Source: Arthrobacter sp. MYb214 (GTDB lineage: Bacteria > Actinomycetota > Actinomycetes > Actinomycetales > Micrococcaceae). From it: a stretch of DNA of 64,000 nucleotides. The translations under genes were made by a program, and so were the position numbers. Each line of letters begins with the position of its first letter. Position 1 is the stretch's first letter. The DNA is taken from the NCBI RefSeq assembly GCF_002979865.1, contig NZ_PCPZ01000003.1, forward strand, positions 248,001 to 312,000, read 5' to 3'. Shown here piece after piece: positions 60,224 to 64,000 of this stretch. Below the pieces are notes generated by a model. It was not told where the DNA came from. It saw nothing but the letters and a program-made list of their open reading frames with translations, and did no database searches.

Positions 60224-60775
60224 ATGACCTTTGCACCAGATATCGAAGCTTCATTGAAGTCCGTGGTGAACCTTCTGAATACCGAGGTGCAAATCGTGGA
60301 TATGCTCTCCACCGTCGCTGATCTCGATGAGTTCCTTGATGCCGAGAATTTCGAAGGCTCCCGCGCGCACAACCAGGCAGAGCTTCGCTCCATTCGCCAG
60401 TTGCGTTCCCAGCTGAAGAACATCTGGATAGGTACCGAAGAAGAATCCGTCTTCCGGGTCAATGCGATCCTGCGCAACGCCAACGCCCAGCCTCAATTGA
60501 TCAAGAGCGAATCGCTGGGTTACCACCTGCACGCCACCACCAACAGCACCCCGCTCTACGACCGCATGGCCGTGGACGCCGCGATGGCACTGGCGGAAGT
60601 GATCCGCTCCGGCGGATTGCAGCGGCTGCGGATCTGCGCCTCGGAGGACTGCGAGGCGGCCCTGCTGGATCTGTCGCGCAACCGCTCCAAGCTGTACTGC
60701 GATACCGGCAACTGCGCCAACCGCGAGCACGTGCGCGCCTACCGTGCGCGCAAAGCCGGAAAACGTATCGACTAG
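60224..60775 (+). CDS. CGNR zinc-finger regulator
   Basis: A 183-residue protein with an N-terminal ABATE-like domain and a C-terminal zinc finger: RICASEDCEAALLDLSRNRSKLYCDTGNCANREHVRAYRARK, with Cys-x4-Cys twice and the CGNR-type GNCANR motif. It binds DNA as a stress-related regulator in other species. ATG 60224 (MTFAPDIEAS) has AGGAACG before it and is preferred to GTG 60188. Confidence 0.88.
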   Translation: MTFAPDIEASLKSVVNLLNTEVQIVDMLSTVADLDEFLDAENFEGSRAHNQAELRSIRQLRSQLKNIWIGTEEESVFRVNAILRNANAQPQLIKSESLGYHLHATTNSTPLYDRMAVDAAMALAEVIRSGGLQRLRICASEDCEAALLDLSRNRSKLYCDTGNCANREHVRAYRARKAGKRID

Positions 60776-61097
60776 CCAGAACCCCGACACTGAGCACACC
60801 AAGTCTAGTTTCGTCCGTGATCGGCCAGCGCCCCTGCGCACTTCATCACCACGCTGCCATCCCAATCTCGGTGGCAACACCCCCCGGATCATTGGTTAGA
60901 CAGGGGCAAGACACCATGCCGAGATTGGTCGGCCGACAGTCCCTATGATCCTCTTTTTAGGGACTATCAAAAAGATAACGGGCCAGCACGTGGCCAAAAT
61001 GGCGTTGGGCGATGCCCCTCGCCTTTTACCTTGCCCGGGCCATATGATGAACACACAACCGGGATACCGGCAGTTGCAGTAGTGGAAGGGGCAGGTC
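60776..61097. other. Intergenic region without a gene
   Basis: About 320 bases. It contains an 8-bp inverted repeat (AGTCCCTA at 60938-60945 with TAGGGACT at 60958-60965, 12-base loop) but no U tract, and a short CGGCCG-type palindrome near 60930. I see no ORF with a ribosome site. It may hold the promoter of the small gene at 61098. Confidence 0.4.
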
Positions 61098-61406
61098 ATG
61101 ACTCAGGAAACCCACGCTTCGGATGATTACGAGGCACGGATAGAAGCAGCTGAGAGCGGACCATTGAAAGCCGCGGCCCGCTGGGTTGTAGCTCTGGCTT
61201 CTGCCACGCTGGGCGATGCCGAGTACGAAGCGAACGAGCCCCAGGTAGTCGTGCATTCCCGCCAAGACGATTCGGTACTGCTGCGCATGACAACCTCCAG
61301 CCTCGAAGAAGCTGAGCGGCTGATCGTCCAGATCCGCGCGGATTTGGAGGCCTTGGGCACCGAGGAGTTCAAAGCGGAATGGGAAGGCGCAGGCGACAAG
61401 CCCTAG
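61098..61406 (+). CDS. Small acidic protein of unknown function
   Basis: A 102-residue protein (MTQETHASDDYEARIEAAES...) with one amphipathic helical region (GPLKAAARWVVALASATLG) and a beta-alpha part ending LIVQIRADLEALGTEEFKAEW. No recognised family, no membrane segment or signal. GGAAGGGGCAGGTC lies before the ATG. It precedes the convergent RraA gene by 17 bases. Confidence 0.6.
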   Translation: MTQETHASDDYEARIEAAESGPLKAAARWVVALASATLGDAEYEANEPQVVVHSRQDDSVLLRMTTSSLEEAERLIVQIRADLEALGTEEFKAEWEGAGDKP

Positions 61407-61422
61407 CTGGATGGGCCAGCGG

Positions 61423-61899
61423 CTAGTTTTCGACAAGAATCCCGTCGATATCCGCATACACCATCGCGCCCGGTCGGACCTTCACATCCCCGATGCTGAT
61501 CACTTCATCCACCGAACCGTGCGAGCGCTTGACGGTTTTGCGCGGGTTGCTGCCCAGTGCCTTGATCCCGAGTTCCATCTCAGCCAGTGCCGCACGGTCG
61601 CGTACGGCGCCGCTGATGATGACCCCGGCCCAGCCATTGGCTTCGGCATTCGCGGCAATCATGTCACCCATCAGGGCGTAACGCAGGGATGCTCCCCCAT
61701 CGACCACGAGCACTGCGCCATTGCCCGGGAAGCTCAGGATCTCCTTGACCAGGCCGTTGTCCTCATGGCACTTCACGGTACGTGCCGGCCCGTGGAAGGA
61801 CAGCCGCCCGCCAAAGTCCTGGAATTGAGCCGAGACGGACTGCAGTGCATCCCCATGCTGGTCGTAGAGGTCGGCGGTGCTGATCGGTTCCTGGTGCAT
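61423..61899 (-). CDS. RraA-family protein
   Basis: A 158-residue protein with the RraA core: FGGRLSFHGPARTVKCHEDN, LVVDGGASLRYALMGDMIAANAEANGWAGVIISGAVRDRAAL and IKALGSNPRKTVKRSHG. The GD and GAVRDRA motifs match both the RNase E regulator and the family of 4-hydroxy-4-methyl-2-oxoglutarate aldolases, where Arg and Asp bind the substrate and metal. Which role applies cannot be told here. ATG 61899 with GAAGGAAA before it is preferred to an upstream start. Confidence 0.9.
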   Translation of the reverse strand: MHQEPISTADLYDQHGDALQSVSAQFQDFGGRLSFHGPARTVKCHEDNGLVKEILSFPGNGAVLVVDGGASLRYALMGDMIAANAEANGWAGVIISGAVRDRAALAEMELGIKALGSNPRKTVKRSHGSVDEVISIGDVKVRPGAMVYADIDGILVEN

Positions 61900-61982
61900 G
61901 GTGTTTCCTTCATGAGCTGCGATAGTGGTCCACCACACAGCTTAGCCCGCAGTGCCCGCAACCCCAGCGCATGACGAAAGTG

Positions 61983-63458
61983 TCAGAGATTCAGTTCCGC
62001 TTCATAGGCCTTGGCGTCCAAGGCGCCGAGGCGCGAATTGCGGCGGCCGAAGCCCAGATAGATCGCAGCTCCCACAGCCATCCAGATGGCGAAGACCAGC
62101 CAGGTGATGCCAGCCAGGTTGAACATCAGGAACAGGCAGGCAGAGATGCCCAGAATCGGGGTCACCGGATACAGCGGGACGCGGAAGGTCCGTGGGGTAT
62201 CCGGCTGGGTTTTGCGCAGGTACATTACCGAGACACCTACCAACGAGAAGGCGAACAGGGTGCCGATGCTGGTCGCTTCGGCCAGCTGGCCCAGAGGAAT
62301 CAGCGAGGCGGCAATGGCCACGACCGCGCCGGTGACGTAGGTGCCGATGACCGGGGTGCGGGTGCTGGGCGAAACCTTGGCGAAGAAGCGAGGGATCAAG
62401 CCGTCGCGGCCCATGGAGAGCAGGATGCGGGTCTGCCCGTACAAGGTGGTCAGCACCACCGAGACGATCGCGATCACCGAGGCCAGGGCGAAAGCCAAGA
62501 CCATCCACTTCTGTCCGGTGATTTCGGAAACAATCTGCACCAGGGCGGCTTCTGACTCGGCGAACCAGTTCCACTCCCGGGCGCCAATGGCAGCTACGGC
62601 AACCAGCACGTAAATGGTGGTTACCAGCACCATGGCGATCATGATTGCCCGCGGCAGGTCCTTCTGCGGATTCTTGGCTTCCTCGCCGGCGGTCGAGGCC
62701 GCGTCGAAGCCGATGTAGGAGAAGAAGACCATGGACGCTGCCCCGGTCACACCCGCGGCGCCCATGGGCAGCAGCGGAGCGAAGTTCCCGGCATTGAAAG
62801 CGGTGAAGGCGACCACCACGAAGAAGACGAGGATGGCGATCTTCACGATCACCATGACGGTGTTGGCCAGTGCCGATTCGCGGGCACCGCGAACCAGCAG
62901 CAGGGTCGCCAAGATGACCACGATCAATGCCGAGAGGTTGATGACGCCGCCGTCGCCCGGGCCGGCGGCCAGGGCTTGGGGCAAAGCCAGGCCGAAGATC
63001 TCCAGCGTCTGGTTCACGTAGGCGCCGGCACCCACCGCCACCGCTGCCGCGGAAACTGCGTATTCCAAGACCAGGCACCAACCGCACACCCAGGCCATGC
63101 CTTCGCCCAGCGTGGCGTAGGAATAGGAATAGCTGGAGCCGGAGACCGGGACCATGCCCGCCATTTCGGCATAGGAGACCGCCGAAAGCAGCGCGGTGAT
63201 GCCGGCCAGCACGAAGGCGATCCAGATCGCCGGGCCGGCGACCGGAACGGCAGATCCGAGGATCACCAGGATGCCGGTGCCCAGGGTGGCTCCGACGGAG
63301 ATCATGACCAGCTGGGTGACGCCCAGCGAGCGCTTGAGCGTCCCGAGCCCGGCGTTGTTCGCGGCGTCGTTGGCCATCGCCTGGATGGACTTGCGCCGTC
63401 GCAGCTGCTTGCCCAGTGGGGTGCGGCCATGCTGATCAGAGATACTCGTGCTACTCAC
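61983..63458 (-). CDS. APC-superfamily amino-acid permease
   Basis: A 491-residue, 12-helix permease of the cationic amino-acid transporter type (LGVTQLVMISVGATLGTGILVILGSAVPVAGPA at helix 1; FFSYIGFDAASTAGEEAKNPQKDLPRAI in the middle). A charged N-terminal tail of about 45 residues (GKQLRRRKSIQAMA) precedes helix 1. It imports an amino acid, likely basic or branched. A hairpin lies between it and the small membrane protein gene upstream. Confidence 0.92.
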   Translation of the reverse strand: MSSTSISDQHGRTPLGKQLRRRKSIQAMANDAANNAGLGTLKRSLGVTQLVMISVGATLGTGILVILGSAVPVAGPAIWIAFVLAGITALLSAVSYAEMAGMVPVSGSSYSYSYATLGEGMAWVCGWCLVLEYAVSAAAVAVGAGAYVNQTLEIFGLALPQALAAGPGDGGVINLSALIVVILATLLLVRGARESALANTVMVIVKIAILVFFVVVAFTAFNAGNFAPLLPMGAAGVTGAASMVFFSYIGFDAASTAGEEAKNPQKDLPRAIMIAMVLVTTIYVLVAVAAIGAREWNWFAESEAALVQIVSEITGQKWMVLAFALASVIAIVSVVLTTLYGQTRILLSMGRDGLIPRFFAKVSPSTRTPVIGTYVTGAVVAIAASLIPLGQLAEATSIGTLFAFSLVGVSVMYLRKTQPDTPRTFRVPLYPVTPILGISACLFLMFNLAGITWLVFAIWMAVGAAIYLGFGRRNSRLGALDAKAYEAELNL

Positions 63459-63519
63459 TTGAAATCCTTGGTGCGTGCTTGAGGCGTCCTGCCTCGATCA
63501 ATTGGCCCGGCAAACGACA

Positions 63520-63559
63520 ACGCGCTGGGACTATCTGTGGATGGACAGTCTCAGCGCGT
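63520..63559 (-). terminator. Hairpin between small membrane protein and permease genes
   Basis: A 13-bp stem with one G-U pair (63520-63532 with 63547-63559) lies downstream of the small membrane protein gene and 60 bases before the permease gene. It probably ends the first transcript. Confidence 0.65.
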
Positions 63560-63584
63560 CATGCCGCGTGGCTAAGCTTTATTA

Positions 63585-63878
63585 TCAGTCTTCAAACTTC
63601 TTGTCCGGGTTGGATGAGGATCGGTTTACCCCGGTCCCCTTTCCCAGGTCAGGATCATTGTCCTTGGCAGCCATGGTCATCACCGAGATGACCAGCAGGC
63701 TTGCGACAAAGGCGATGCCGAAACAGGCCAAACCGATATCGAAGCGCAAGGGATTCTGCGATCCGCCGGTGGAGCTAACCAAGCCGACCACGCCGGCGAC
63801 GATGGCCAGGATCAGCGAGAAGCTCAGTGGGCCCTTGATTGACTGGCTCCACGGTTGCTTCTTCTTGTTGTTTCCCAC
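63585..63878 (-). CDS. Small two-helix membrane protein
   Basis: A 97-residue protein with two hydrophobic stretches (GPLSFSLILAIVAGVVGLVS and IGLACFGIAFVASLLVISVM), a basic N-terminus (GNNKKKQPWSQ) and a disordered acidic tail. Family unknown. It lies 38 bases downstream of a gene that runs off the window, so it may be its partner. Confidence 0.7.
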   Translation of the reverse strand: MGNNKKKQPWSQSIKGPLSFSLILAIVAGVVGLVSSTGGSQNPLRFDIGLACFGIAFVASLLVISVMTMAAKDNDPDLGKGTGVNRSSSNPDKKFED

Positions 63879-63916
63879 CAGGAACTCCGTTTCTACTTTT
63901 ACTGCAGACCTAAAGA

Positions 63917-64000
63917 CTAGTTGCTTTCCTGGTCCGGCGAATTGATCGTGGTCGGGGCGGCTGCCTTCATTTCATGGCGATGGCCGAAGGCGGCAATCAG
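63917..64000 (-). CDS. C-terminal end of a gene running off the window
   Basis: Minus-strand frame ending at TAG (63917-63919) and encoding AFGHRHEMKAAAPTTINSPDQ as part of a 27-residue fragment, open to the window edge. The tail is polar and Pro/Ser-rich like the end of a membrane transporter, but the family cannot be named. Its stop lies 38 bases upstream of the small membrane protein gene. Confidence 0.55.
   Translation of the reverse strand: MIAAFGHRHEMKAAAPTTINSPDQESN

Noticed and set aside
60938-60965. The hairpin AGTCCCTA...TAGGGACT as a terminator or attenuator
   Set aside because: It has no U tract, is 150 bases from the nearest gene end and no alternative pairing is apparent.

Overview
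The window looks like chromosomal DNA of a high-GC Gram-positive bacterium of the Micrococcaceae (Arthrobacter or Glutamicibacter type). This is inferred from the actinobacterial gene families (GPP34, CsoR, DUF2786, RlmN with a long N-terminal extension, SipW-type export proteins), the frequent GTG/TTG starts, a probable leaderless mRNA and the overall base composition. No rRNA, tRNA, CRISPR array, transposase or phage gene was seen.

Layout. 0.1-1.2 kb is a broken purple-acid-phosphatase-like gene. 1.3-3.5 kb holds a HicB-like orphan, an AhpD-like protein and rlmN. 3.6-6.9 kb is a tightly overlapping type III polyketide cluster (synthase, methyltransferase, FAD hydroxylase, small unknown). 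7-10.5 kb has a GntR regulator, a GPP34 protein and two membrane proteins. 10.6-14.5 kb is amine catabolism: a sarcosine-oxidase-like flavoenzyme, then aguB-aguA (agmatine to putrescine), with a divergent TetR gene and two matching palindromes between them. 14.5-18.6 kb is the most unusual part: six coupled genes with two SipW-type signal peptidases, one fused to a substrate-like domain, three small secreted proteins with SipW-type signals, and one surface protein with an LxxTG-like tail. 19-22.1 kb has glsA, a thioesterase, a VOC protein and an SGNH hydrolase.

22.2-34.9 kb is a catabolic and uptake island: a LeuB-like dehydrogenase with its own GntR; an aldehyde dehydrogenase, SDR and FadR-type regulator; an amidase; and a peptide/amide ABC importer with a second, paralogous FadR-type regulator. 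Similar TGGTC...ACCA palindromes lie in both divergent promoter regions, which suggests linked control. 35-39.4 kb has a GNAT enzyme and a cell-envelope stress module (NarL-type kinase and regulator, DUF4097 protein, PspA) like the Bacillus Lia system. 39.5-46 kb has an AAA ATPase, a flavin aromatic hydroxylase with a divergent IclR regulator and a clear inverted repeat, a 54-residue Cys-rich protein, DUF2786, an MFS exporter and a YqeY protein.

46.1-50 kb has a DUF4232 protein and a FemX-type transferase paired with an ATP-grasp ligase, probably for the peptidoglycan cross-bridge. 50.1-53.2 kb is a copper cassette csoR-copZ-copA with operators built into its promoter. 53.3-55.3 kb is a tandem glycine riboswitch in front of cycA. 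55.5-64 kb has a pterin-dehydratase-like protein, a MarR-FUSC operon, a GMC oxidoreductase, an EamA transporter, a CGNR zinc-finger regulator, an RraA-like protein, an amino-acid permease and the end of a further gene that runs off the window.
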